Assembly (NCBI GenBank): GCA_030055465.1
Contig: JASFYF010000001.1
Coordinates: forward strand, 351,179 to 415,178
Reading direction: 5' to 3'
Source of the DNA: Candidatus Nezhaarchaeota archaeon
Lineage (GTDB): Archaea > Thermoproteota > Methanomethylicia > Nezhaarchaeales > WYZ-LMO8
Length of the DNA stretch: 64,000 nt
Of this stretch, positions 18,569 through 27,175 are shown one piece after another. A program made the translations under genes and the position numbers. The number at the start of each line of letters is the position of its first letter. Positions within the stretch are counted from its first letter, which is position 1. Under the pieces are notes generated by a model. The model did not search any database, was not told the origin of the DNA, and worked only from the letters and a program-made list of their open reading frames with translations.

Positions 18569-20129
18569 GCTTCAACTTGTAGTACTCACTGTGATCTTCG
18601 CCTTAGCCATTACTCTTCTGCTTTGTGCCCCTGCAGCTGCCGAGAAGAACTTTAGCTTCAAGTTTCACGTTGATAAGGACGGGTTTACGAGGGTGGCCAT
18701 TTTCTTCTACGATGATGAGAGCGGCGGATCGTGGCTCCTCATCCCTAAGGATCAGATGAATTGCGTAAGGTTGATTGTCTACGAAGGCAACGTAACCGAC
18801 GTCTACTACAATAGCTTATTCGAAGGCGAAGAAGAGGATCCCTTTTATGTCGTGATGAATTTCACATACGTGGCTCATGGCTCAGCTAATTTTTCCGTTG
18901 AGTATGTGATGAGGAATGGGGGGCTCATAATAGAGCCGAAGGCCATCTTTGTTTCGCCTAGGATCATGCATGAGGATGCTGGATATACCAAGACGTTAAC
19001 CTTTCTACCTGCATATGCGACAATCAATGAGAAGAAAGTGGCGGCCATCTCCGGAACAATTAAAGACGTTAAAGTACTTCGACAGGTGGACCACGTTGTT
19101 GTGGAGGCCTCAGTGAGCTCAAGCGATAGGTTAGTGGTTGAGTACGAGGTGCCTTCCCCATGTAACGTGACCACTGTCGCCTCGGAGAACGTCGTGTTTG
19201 AGGTGCCTTACAGGTACTTGGACTTTGCGTATGATGTGCTCAATGCGCTCAACGAAGGATATAGACTGTACGCAAACGTGTTCGGCACAGGGTTAGAGAA
19301 CGTAAAGGTTCGGTTCTTCGTTCCCTCAATAAACGACATCCTGAGCGGACTGCAAGGCTATGTGCCCTTTGAGGCTGGCAAGCTAGGCGCCATACATCTA
19401 AACCTGTTGTACATAAGGGGCATTGAAGGGTTCGCGAGCCTCATAGCATTACACGAATTGGCACATCATTTCCTATGGCACATAGGCGTGCCACAGTCAA
19501 AGCTGTGGATCCACGAAGGTGCTTCCGAATACCTTAGCTTATACGTTGGGAGAAGGCTCGGCTACGCTAAGGCTGCTGCTCTCCGCGAAAACACACTGAC
19601 TCAAGCACTTGGAGGGCTTGAAAGCTTGGAGTTCATCCAGCAGTGGACTCCCTTTAATACTCCGCCTCAAGGATTGCAAAGGTGCTATGCCGCCTCCTAC
19701 TACGTGTTTAAGACGCTCTGCGAGAAATATGGGGAAACGCGTTACCTTGAATCGCTTTTCACAGCCTTTAAAAGCGTAGATTGGAGCAACAACACCCAAG
19801 TGATTGAGGCTTTCGGAGTTGCCGCCGGCAACACCTCAGAAGTCATCTCCATGTTCAATAAATGGGGCTTCAGGGATGGGGCCTTAAAAGTTCCCTCGAT
19901 ATTGTATGTAGAGAGGGCCTTGGATGCTATGCCTTTCTGGCTTGAGCCCTACAGGGGGGCTGCCCGACTCCTAGTATTAGCAGCGAAGGTCTTGCTACAG
20001 CACGGAGTTGTTCGCGGCTCAACTCTTATGGTTGGGGCCGCCCATTTTATATGCTTTTTAAGCCCTTATATGTTCTTGATAAGCTTGGCGTCGGCTATCG
20101 CAGGCATTCTCCTCTTTAGGCGGCTCTGA
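18540..20129 (+). CDS. Membrane-anchored gluzincin-type (MA clan-like) peptidase
   Basis: TTG start; N-terminal hydrophobic signal; ALHELAHHFLWHIG...LWIHEGASEYLS (HExxH plus downstream E); C-terminal TM. Overlaps the upstream gene by 29 nt. Confidence 0.7.
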   Translation: MRVKSILRDKLQLVVLTVIFALAITLLLCAPAAAEKNFSFKFHVDKDGFTRVAIFFYDDESGGSWLLIPKDQMNCVRLIVYEGNVTDVYYNSLFEGEEEDPFYVVMNFTYVAHGSANFSVEYVMRNGGLIIEPKAIFVSPRIMHEDAGYTKTLTFLPAYATINEKKVAAISGTIKDVKVLRQVDHVVVEASVSSSDRLVVEYEVPSPCNVTTVASENVVFEVPYRYLDFAYDVLNALNEGYRLYANVFGTGLENVKVRFFVPSINDILSGLQGYVPFEAGKLGAIHLNLLYIRGIEGFASLIALHELAHHFLWHIGVPQSKLWIHEGASEYLSLYVGRRLGYAKAAALRENTLTQALGGLESLEFIQQWTPFNTPPQGLQRCYAASYYVFKTLCEKYGETRYLESLFTAFKSVDWSNNTQVIEAFGVAAGNTSEVISMFNKWGFRDGALKVPSILYVERALDAMPFWLEPYRGAARLLVLAAKVLLQHGVVRGSTLMVGAAHFICFLSPYMFLISLASAIAGILLFRRL

Positions 20130-20438
20130 CCCCTGAGACTTCAGCTTCTCTTCAAGGCTCTTTACCTTATCATACATGGTTCTCTCAACATCTCTCCTGT
20201 CGTCTATCAGGAGCACTGTGTACACCCTCTTGGCGCCGGCTCGGAACAACGATTCATGGCATTTTTCGATAACTTCAAATAAATCCTTTAAGCTTCCAGC
20301 TTCGATTACCGTGCCCATTGGCGTTATCGTGAAATTGAGGCGCGACGACCTGATGATCTTTACAGCCTCAGCTACGTAGCCGCTGAGACTTGTCGATGAG
20401 GTTCCCAAGGGGGAAGTTGAGACTTGAGCTATAACCAT
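20058..20438 (-). CDS. MTH1187/UPF0045-family thiamine-binding-like protein
   Basis: MVIAQVSTSPLGTSSTSLSGYVAEAVKIIRSSRLNFTITPMGTVIEAGSLKDLFEVIEKCHESLF; start trimmed from the track ORF (20603) to the internal ATG at 20438. Confidence 0.8.
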   Translation of the reverse strand: MVIAQVSTSPLGTSSTSLSGYVAEAVKIIRSSRLNFTITPMGTVIEAGSLKDLFEVIEKCHESLFRAGAKRVYTVLLIDDRRDVERTMYDKVKSLEEKLKSQGSEPPKEENACDSRRQAYQEHIRA

Positions 20439-20495
20439 GCTTTCACCTCCACGTAAGCGATATAACCCCGCTCTGTAATATAGTTGTCTTGAACG

Positions 20496-21737
20496 ATGAT
20501 GATCCAAACAAATAACATAAGGTATATAAAGCTTGAAGATGCTTACGATATCATCAATAAGTTCTTGGAACCCAAGGGAGTTATAGATGTTGTGCCTCTC
20601 CAAGACGCTTATGATCGCCTCTTAGCTGAAGATGTGGTCTCAAAGCTTAGTTTACCGCTTTCGGACGTAGCCCACTTTGACGGCTACGCCATCAGAAGCA
20701 TCGACGTTGCATCAGCTTCGCCTAAAACCCCTGTTAAGTTGAAGATAAGGGGGAGGGCTTACCCTTCGACTAGTAATCGAGGAACCTTAAGCCCAGGTGA
20801 GGCGATCTACGTTTCAACGGGTTCTTTAATGCCCCTAAATGCTGATTGCGTTTTACCCGTAGAGGCCTCCATAGTTAAGGGCGATGAGCTAGAAGTCAAA
20901 TATGCCGTTAAACCCTTCGAACACGTTGTCAAGGCCGGTAGCGACGTAAAGTCCGGGGAAGAAGTGCTGAGAAGAGGGCATAGGCTTCGAGGACAGGACC
21001 TGACGCTGCTCGCCTTCATGGGTTACGGAAACCTGAAAGTGCTCTCGAAACCAAGGGTGGCGGTGATACCTGTAGGCGACGAACTGACCGATAATTTTGG
21101 AGAGGTCAAACCCGGTAAAACTCCTTGCGGACATGCCTTGATGATAAGCAGTTTTGTGTTGAGAGACGGCGGGATACCGATTCGTTTTAGGGTTGTCCCA
21201 GATAACGTTAATATGATAGCAAAAAACCTCGTTGAGGCTGCCCGTACGTGTGATATCATCATAACGATAAGCGGCGTCTCGAAGGGTGAGAGGGACTTTG
21301 TTCCGCGGGCACTCAAAGATATATGCAAAGGCGAGATACTATTTCACGGTATAATGATAAGGCCCGGAAGGCAGACAGGCCTAGGTCTCGTTGAGGGAAA
21401 GCCAGTGGTCATGCTACCTGGGCTCGTTCACTCAACCATTACTGGATACCACCTCGTAGCTAAAAGGGCCATGTATAGACTCATGGGTTTAGAGGCAGGG
21501 GAGAGGCCTTTAAAAGCTGTTCTCGCCTCCGACCTCGATTTGCCGCAGCCCAGGGGCTTTAAGCGCCTTGTCTTCATGAGGTTGGAGGATGATGGAAGCC
21601 GCCACCTCGCTTGGCCTTTAAAGGGGGAATCAGCTCTCCTCAGCATTCCGGTCAGAGCCCACGGCTATTCCGTCTTCAATGAGGGGTTTGAACGCATAGA
21701 TGAGGGAACCGTTATTAACGTGTACCCCATCCTGTGA
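20496..21737 (+). CDS. moeA: Molybdopterin molybdotransferase MoeA (copy 1)
   Basis: HFDGYAIRS, STGSLMPLNADCVLPVEAS, VIPVGDELTDN, SGVSKGERDFVP, C-terminal domain. Confidence 0.9.
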   Translation: MMIQTNNIRYIKLEDAYDIINKFLEPKGVIDVVPLQDAYDRLLAEDVVSKLSLPLSDVAHFDGYAIRSIDVASASPKTPVKLKIRGRAYPSTSNRGTLSPGEAIYVSTGSLMPLNADCVLPVEASIVKGDELEVKYAVKPFEHVVKAGSDVKSGEEVLRRGHRLRGQDLTLLAFMGYGNLKVLSKPRVAVIPVGDELTDNFGEVKPGKTPCGHALMISSFVLRDGGIPIRFRVVPDNVNMIAKNLVEAARTCDIIITISGVSKGERDFVPRALKDICKGEILFHGIMIRPGRQTGLGLVEGKPVVMLPGLVHSTITGYHLVAKRAMYRLMGLEAGERPLKAVLASDLDLPQPRGFKRLVFMRLEDDGSRHLAWPLKGESALLSIPVRAHGYSVFNEGFERIDEGTVINVYPIL

Positions 21738-22525
21738 GTCGATATCGCATTAGAGCTTGGGGGGAGAAGGCGTTGAAAATAGCCATTTCGGGCAAGGGAG
21801 GTTGCGGAAAGAGCACTTTAACGGTGCTCCTCTCCAAAGCATTCTCCAAAATGGGATTTAACGTTACCGTAGTCGACGTCGATGAATCCAATGTAGGCCT
21901 TAGCAAGATGCTGGGCCTTGAGGAAGGCGGAAAGTCGCTAATGGAGCTGTTGGGTGGTAGAGAAGAATTCAGGAGAGCCCTAAACAAGGGCTTACCGGAT
22001 ATACCGAGCCTAAACCACGCAGCAACTACGCGAGACCGCGTAAGGCTAGTTAAGGTTGGTAAGATAGAGAGGGGAGGGGAAGGGTGTGCATGCCTTATGG
22101 GGATCTTGGCTAAGGAGGTCCTCAGCAACGTGAGGGATGAAGGGGATTTAATCATAGTGGACATGGATGCGGGAATAGAGCATTTAGGCAGAGGTGTGGA
22201 CAAGGCGGTGGACGTTTTGCTGTTCGTGGTAGACCCGACTTATGATTCAGTGGTCCTGGCCGAGAGGGCCAGTAAAATGGCGGCCGAACTAGGAATTAAA
22301 AGATTCGCCGCGGTGCTAAACAAGGTAGACGATGAGGCCGCCAACATATTGTCCAGTAAGCTTTCAGCTTTGGGTGTTAGGATCATAGGGGTCATACGAC
22401 AAGACCCTAAAATCGCGCGCTCAGCGTTGACAGGTGAAGCTATAGATTCGGGCGCCGCGATGAGTGATGCCATGGCTTTGGCCAGTGCCCTGCTGGAGGA
22501 GGTTAAAGATGGGAGTGGTGGGTGA
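21734..22525 (+). CDS. CooC/MinD-like P-loop ATPase
   Basis: KIAISGKGGCGKSTLTVLL deviant Walker A; CxC in GEGCACLMG; IIVDMDAGIEHLGRG; overlaps moeA stop. Confidence 0.82.
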   Translation: MSRYRIRAWGEKALKIAISGKGGCGKSTLTVLLSKAFSKMGFNVTVVDVDESNVGLSKMLGLEEGGKSLMELLGGREEFRRALNKGLPDIPSLNHAATTRDRVRLVKVGKIERGGEGCACLMGILAKEVLSNVRDEGDLIIVDMDAGIEHLGRGVDKAVDVLLFVVDPTYDSVVLAERASKMAAELGIKRFAAVLNKVDDEAANILSSKLSALGVRIIGVIRQDPKIARSALTGEAIDSGAAMSDAMALASALLEEVKDGSGG

Positions 22526-23291
22526 GCTTGTAAAAGCCTTAACTAGCTTGCATCCCCATATCGAGAAAATAAAGGTAGAAAATGTTATCATAGGGCTCAG
22601 CTACACATGCGTTCAGGTCTCCACGGGCCATGTGGGCTTATGCCATACCCTTCTCGGAGAGCTAAACATTTCTTGCTGCAAGATAGCTGAAAAAGCAGGC
22701 TCAATGGCAGGCTCCCGCGTTGCGGACCTTTTGGAGATGGCAAACTCCTGGGATCTAGGCGAGAGGGTTGTCGGTATGGCCACCATAAATGCGCTTTCAG
22801 CTCAACACATCGAAGGAGGAGGGGGCCTGAGGGTTACGAAGGGAAACATATTGGAGAGGCTTGAGGTGAAGAAAGATGACGTGGTAGTCATGGCTGGGAA
22901 CATGAGGCCTCTAAAGCAGGCCCTTAAAGCAAGAGGCTGTAGGCTCCTAGTCTTTGATAGAAATCCCCTCTTCAGAGATGAAGAGACCCTACCCGACACG
23001 CTAGTTGATGAAGCTATGGAAAAGGCTGATGTTGTCCTAGCCTCGGGCACAAGCTTGGCCAACGGCACCATTGACCGAGTTTTAAGGGCCTCCAGAAATG
23101 CAAGGTGTGTAGCCCTCATAGGGCCCTCGGCCGGAGCCTACCCCCAAGTGCTCCTGGGGATGGGTGCAACTATGATAGGCTGCATAAGGGTCCTTAACCC
23201 ATCAATGGTTATGAGGGTTGTCAGCGAAGGCGGCGGGACAAAGGCTTTGAAGCCCTACGTGGAGCAAGTGACAATAGAAAAGGCTAGCTAA
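22509..23291 (+). CDS. DUF364/DUF4213-like putative heavy-metal chelation protein
   Basis: MGVVGELVKALTSLHPHIEKIKVENVIIGLSYTCVQVS..., later VVMAGNMRPLKQALKARGCRLLVFDRNP; start trimmed to ATG 22509. Confidence 0.7.
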   Translation: MGVVGELVKALTSLHPHIEKIKVENVIIGLSYTCVQVSTGHVGLCHTLLGELNISCCKIAEKAGSMAGSRVADLLEMANSWDLGERVVGMATINALSAQHIEGGGGLRVTKGNILERLEVKKDDVVVMAGNMRPLKQALKARGCRLLVFDRNPLFRDEETLPDTLVDEAMEKADVVLASGTSLANGTIDRVLRASRNARCVALIGPSAGAYPQVLLGMGATMIGCIRVLNPSMVMRVVSEGGGTKALKPYVEQVTIEKAS

Positions 23292-23313
23292 GCATTATAA
23301 AGTTGCTGGGACC

Positions 23314-24699
23314 ATGGAGACGGGGTTCGTGAAGGAAGGAGGCATAATATCGCTCCTTAGAGCAATAGGTTTGACAGAGTATGAAAGCAAGGTGTACGTG
23401 GCCCTCATAAACTTGGGAGAGGCGAGAGCAAAGGAGGTAAGCGACGTCACCTCCATAGCTTATCCAAAGATATACAGCGTTTTAGCAGAGCTAAAGAAGA
23501 AGGGGTTTGTTGAGGAGAGGCTTGAAAGGCCTAGGAGCTTCACGGCCATTGATCCGGTTAGAGCTGTCTGGAACTTCATTGAAGAGAGGATAGCGGAGCT
23601 GAGGGGAGCTGGCGAGCAGGCGGTTAAAATGTTATCCGCTGTTTATGGTGCTTCGAGCTTGAAGGAGGGTAAAAGCTTCATAGTTGAAGGTAGAAGAAGC
23701 GTCCTCGCAAAGTTGAGGGAGCTGCTTTCCCAAGCGAAGATTGAGATATTGATCTCCGCACCAGACTTAGAGGCTATTGGAGTTAAGGCTTTGTTGCTCG
23801 ACCTGAACGCTGCGAGGAAAAGCGGTGTTAACGTCAGGGTTTTGACCTCTACGAAGAGCAAGCACATAGAGGACATAATGGAGGTATCTGAGGTCAGGGT
23901 GAAAGACGGTTTAGAAAGCTATTACGCGATAACAGATGTCGGGTCACTGCTGATCTCCGGTAAGCCTGATAGACCAAAGGGAATATTCATAGCTGATGAG
24001 ATGGGCGCAAAGCCAACACGGGAGCACTTCAACTACATCTGGCTTGAGGCCGTTCCCGCCTCATTGCATTTGGGCACCGCCCAGAGTAAGAGGGGGATCA
24101 TCATACTGGCGGGAGGCATGAGTAAACGAATGGGCAGAGACAAGACGTTCCTGACAGTCAAGGGGGTTCCGATGATAAAAAGGGTCGCCAACTCAGCATT
24201 AAGCGTTTCCCATGAAGTCATTATAGTTGTGGGTGGGAAGAGGGTGCTCAAGAAGTTGAGCAATGTCGTAGGTGGAGAAGTAACGATAGCTGAGGACGAG
24301 GAGAAGGGGTGGGGCCCGTTAATGGGAATACTGTCGGGCTGTAGAAAGTCGCGCGCCGAATACGTTGCGGTAATACCTTGTGATGCACCGTTCATTAATC
24401 CCAGGGTGTTGATGGAGCTCTTTAAGAGGGCTGAAGGGCATGACGCTGCCATCCCTCGCTGGCCCAATGGGTACATAGAGCCGCTCCACTCTGTGTACCG
24501 CAGGGAGGTGATAATAGGGGTGGCCGACGAGCTGCTTAAGAAGGGGTCGCGATCCATGATTCACATGGTGAACATGCTGAAGGACGTTGTTTTCGTCCCG
24601 GTAGAGGAGCTCAAGCTGATAGACTATAACCTCTTAACGTTCTTCAACGTCAATACCCCGAGGGATCTTCTTATAGCTGAAACAATGGAGAGTCCATGA
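23314..24699 (+). CDS. mobA: TrmB-like transcriptional regulator fused to MobA-like molybdenum cofactor guanylyltransferase
   Basis: N-terminal LTEYESKVYVALINLGEARAKEVSDVTSIAYPKIYSVLAELKKKGFVEE (TrmB wHTH); C-terminal RGIIILAGGMSKRMGRDKTFLTVKGVPMIKRV...VAVIPCDAPFINPRV (MobA). Confidence 0.88.
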   Translation: METGFVKEGGIISLLRAIGLTEYESKVYVALINLGEARAKEVSDVTSIAYPKIYSVLAELKKKGFVEERLERPRSFTAIDPVRAVWNFIEERIAELRGAGEQAVKMLSAVYGASSLKEGKSFIVEGRRSVLAKLRELLSQAKIEILISAPDLEAIGVKALLLDLNAARKSGVNVRVLTSTKSKHIEDIMEVSEVRVKDGLESYYAITDVGSLLISGKPDRPKGIFIADEMGAKPTREHFNYIWLEAVPASLHLGTAQSKRGIIILAGGMSKRMGRDKTFLTVKGVPMIKRVANSALSVSHEVIIVVGGKRVLKKLSNVVGGEVTIAEDEEKGWGPLMGILSGCRKSRAEYVAVIPCDAPFINPRVLMELFKRAEGHDAAIPRWPNGYIEPLHSVYRREVIIGVADELLKKGSRSMIHMVNMLKDVVFVPVEELKLIDYNLLTFFNVNTPRDLLIAETMESP

Positions 24700-25237
24700 A
24701 CATTTTTATAATCTTTAATAGCTCTGCCTCATCCCTAGGAAGGAACACGCAGGGAATCCCACGGTAGGTAGGTTCCATGTTCTGAACCATGAATGTGCAA
24801 GCCGCCAGAAGCGGTGGCTTTGTCCCATGAAGCCTTTCTTCTAGGTCTTTAATATCTTTGAAGGCTACAATTTTAGCTACGTCCGCCCTTTCAGCTACAA
24901 GCCTGTGGAAACCCTCAATTAATATTACGTCGACGTTGCCCGCGTCGACTATCCGCAGAGCCTCTTCAAGGGTTTTCGGTTCTCCATTCAGCTTTACGAG
25001 CTTACCGGCTTCACGAGGCGATATGTAGCCCACCACTCTGGCTCCAGCTTTAACGAATCGGCTTGTATCTGTTCCCTCCCTGTCAATTGTGAAGTTCTCA
25101 TGATGGATGTGCTTAAGCGAAGCTACAACAAACCCGACGCCCGTTAAGTACTTCGTCACAAGTTCAGCTACTGTAGTCTTACCGGACTTTTTGCTTCCAA
25201 TTATCGCAATCTTCTTCGTACAAATCACGCTCAACAT
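24671..25237 (-). CDS. mobB: Molybdopterin-guanine dinucleotide biosynthesis protein MobB
   Basis: KIAIIGSKKSGKTTVAELVTKYLTGVGFVVASLKHIHHENFTIDREGTDTSRFVKAGA. Confidence 0.9.
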   Translation of the reverse strand: MLSVICTKKIAIIGSKKSGKTTVAELVTKYLTGVGFVVASLKHIHHENFTIDREGTDTSRFVKAGARVVGYISPREAGKLVKLNGEPKTLEEALRIVDAGNVDVILIEGFHRLVAERADVAKIVAFKDIKDLEERLHGTKPPLLAACTFMVQNMEPTYRGIPCVFLPRDEAELLKIIKMFMDSPLFQL

Positions 25238-25416
25238 AAAACATTGGAAACCTGGAAAAATAACTTTTCAATCTACTGAGCATCCAACCACCTCATCACG
25301 TTCTTTTACTAACTCTTTTAAATTGAGTAGGACAGTATAATAAGGAGGTTACCGATGAAATGGCAACATACACCGCCAGAAGACGAAAACTCTAAGCCTT
25401 AGAGGGTGAACTATCA

Positions 25417-26367
25417 TTGATATTCGATAAGTACGGTAGACCAATAACAAACCTAAGAATAACCATTACTCATAAGTGCAATTACAGGTGTTTCTACTGC
25501 CACCGAGAGGGAGAAGACTGTTCCGATGCCCTAACCGTGGAAGATGTTGTTAGGCTTGTAAAAGTGGGCAAGAAGCTCGGAATGGATAAAGTCAAGCTGA
25601 CTGGAGGCGAACCGCTCACCCGAAGCGACCTTATTGATATGATAGAAGCCATAAACGAGATAGGTCTTTCTGAAGTTGCCATGACCACTAATGGATCGCT
25701 ACTCAAAGGTATTGCTCATCATCTAGCTAAAGCCGGTCTGAGTAGAGTAAACGTCAGCCTACCCTCTCTAAGGGAAGGGGTGTTTGAAAGAATAACAGGG
25801 GTCCAGGTTCTAGGGAAGGTAATGGAAGGATTATTAGAGGCAAAGGCCTGTGGATTAGAACCAATAAAGCTTAACGTCGTGGTGCTGAGGGGTTTAAACG
25901 ACGACGAGTTGTGGAACATAGTTGATTTTGCTAGGAAACACGAATTTATAGTTCAGCTAATAGAGCTCGAGCCCATAAACATCAATGACGAGTTTTACAG
26001 GATACACCACGTGAGCCTAGAGGAAGTAGAGCTGTGGCTCCAGCAAAGAGCTGTAAGAATTGAAGAAAGAAAGCTGATGCATAACAGGCGGCAATACGAT
26101 CTCGGCGATGTGAAGGTTGAAGTTGTAAGGCCAGTCAACAACCCAGAGTTCTGCATGCACTGTACTAGGCTTAGAGTGACGGCCGACGGGAAGCTGAAGC
26201 CTTGCATCATGAGGAACGATAACTTAGTCGACGTGCTGAGGGCCTTAAGGATCGGGCTGGATGACTCCGAGCTTATCAAAATATTTATGAAGGCGGTTGA
26301 GTTGAGGGAACCCTACTTCAAGGGTGCCTGCAATGCACAGGCGCACGGAAAAGCTAAGGTTTGTTAG
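25417..26367 (+). CDS. moaA: GTP 3',8-cyclase MoaA
   Basis: Radical SAM THKCNYRCFYCHREG, KLTGGEPLTR, C-terminal CMHCTRLRVTADGKLKPC; TTG start. Confidence 0.9.
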   Translation: MIFDKYGRPITNLRITITHKCNYRCFYCHREGEDCSDALTVEDVVRLVKVGKKLGMDKVKLTGGEPLTRSDLIDMIEAINEIGLSEVAMTTNGSLLKGIAHHLAKAGLSRVNVSLPSLREGVFERITGVQVLGKVMEGLLEAKACGLEPIKLNVVVLRGLNDDELWNIVDFARKHEFIVQLIELEPININDEFYRIHHVSLEEVELWLQQRAVRIEERKLMHNRRQYDLGDVKVEVVRPVNNPEFCMHCTRLRVTADGKLKPCIMRNDNLVDVLRALRIGLDDSELIKIFMKAVELREPYFKGACNAQAHGKAKVC

Positions 26368-26375
26368 TTGAAGCT

Positions 26376-27119
26376 TTATGGCTTAGCCCCAATTATAACG
26401 GCGTACCCTATTCTTCCCAGTAATGGCCTTATCTGTTCCGGATCTGCCGATCCCCAATCATATGCGTCCGATGCATCCTTCCAGTAAAGCACCTTCATCC
26501 CCGATCTCTCTAAGAGATTTATGTAGCCTTCTATGGTTTCCGCCCCAGCTACGCACAGGCACCAATTGGCAATGCTTTCAGCATTCTTTAGCGTTGGATC
26601 CTTCAACGTGACGTCTGTTATCAACGCCTTGCCGCCAACCTTGAGCACTTCAACCATTTTATTCAATGCCCTAAGCTTATTAGGAAAGAGGGAGAGGGAG
26701 CACTCACATATCACGGCATCGAAGAGGCCTTCCCTCAGAGGGAGGAATTCCGAGTCTGCGCGTATAAGCTCAGCGAGGTTTTCATGGCTTCTTCCCGAAA
26801 GCTTAGCCCTTGCCTTTTTAAGGATCCTAGCTGATAGGTCAATGCCATAGGCATGGCACTTGAAGCGCCTAGTTAATAGATGTAGCGTTGCGCCCGCTCC
26901 ACACGCAACATCAAGCACGCTCCAACCTGGTTGGAGGTTAACGAGCTTTAACGAGTCTTCTGTGAGCCTTAAACCTCCAGGCCTCATAGCTTCTTGAGTC
27001 GTGGAGTCGGATAAGGCGGCCTCGTAAAACATTGAACTCATCTTTTTGATCACGCAATCCACCGATTGTTCTGCGACTTCACGGCCGCAGCAACCTTCAT
27101 TCAAGGATGTTCCCCTCAC
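26376..27119 (-). CDS. Class I SAM-dependent methyltransferase
   Basis: WSVLDVACGAGATLHLL and FDAVICECSLSLFPNKLRALNKMVEVLKVGGKALITDV. Confidence 0.82.
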   Translation of the reverse strand: MRGTSLNEGCCGREVAEQSVDCVIKKMSSMFYEAALSDSTTQEAMRPGGLRLTEDSLKLVNLQPGWSVLDVACGAGATLHLLTRRFKCHAYGIDLSARILKKARAKLSGRSHENLAELIRADSEFLPLREGLFDAVICECSLSLFPNKLRALNKMVEVLKVGGKALITDVTLKDPTLKNAESIANWCLCVAGAETIEGYINLLERSGMKVLYWKDASDAYDWGSADPEQIRPLLGRIGYAVIIGAKP

Positions 27120-27175
27120 AAGGTTTATCTCTTATGCTTACTTAAAGAAGTGCTGAGGATTTAAGGTGATCGCTA

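Noticed and set aside
21715-22203. - strand 162-aa ORF
   Set aside because: Antisense to the CooC-like ATPase; Ser/Leu/Pro-rich shadow ORF.
24033-24557. - strand 174-aa ORF inside the fusion gene
   Set aside because: Antisense to the MobA domain, whose motifs (LAGGMSKRMGRDK) are on the + strand.
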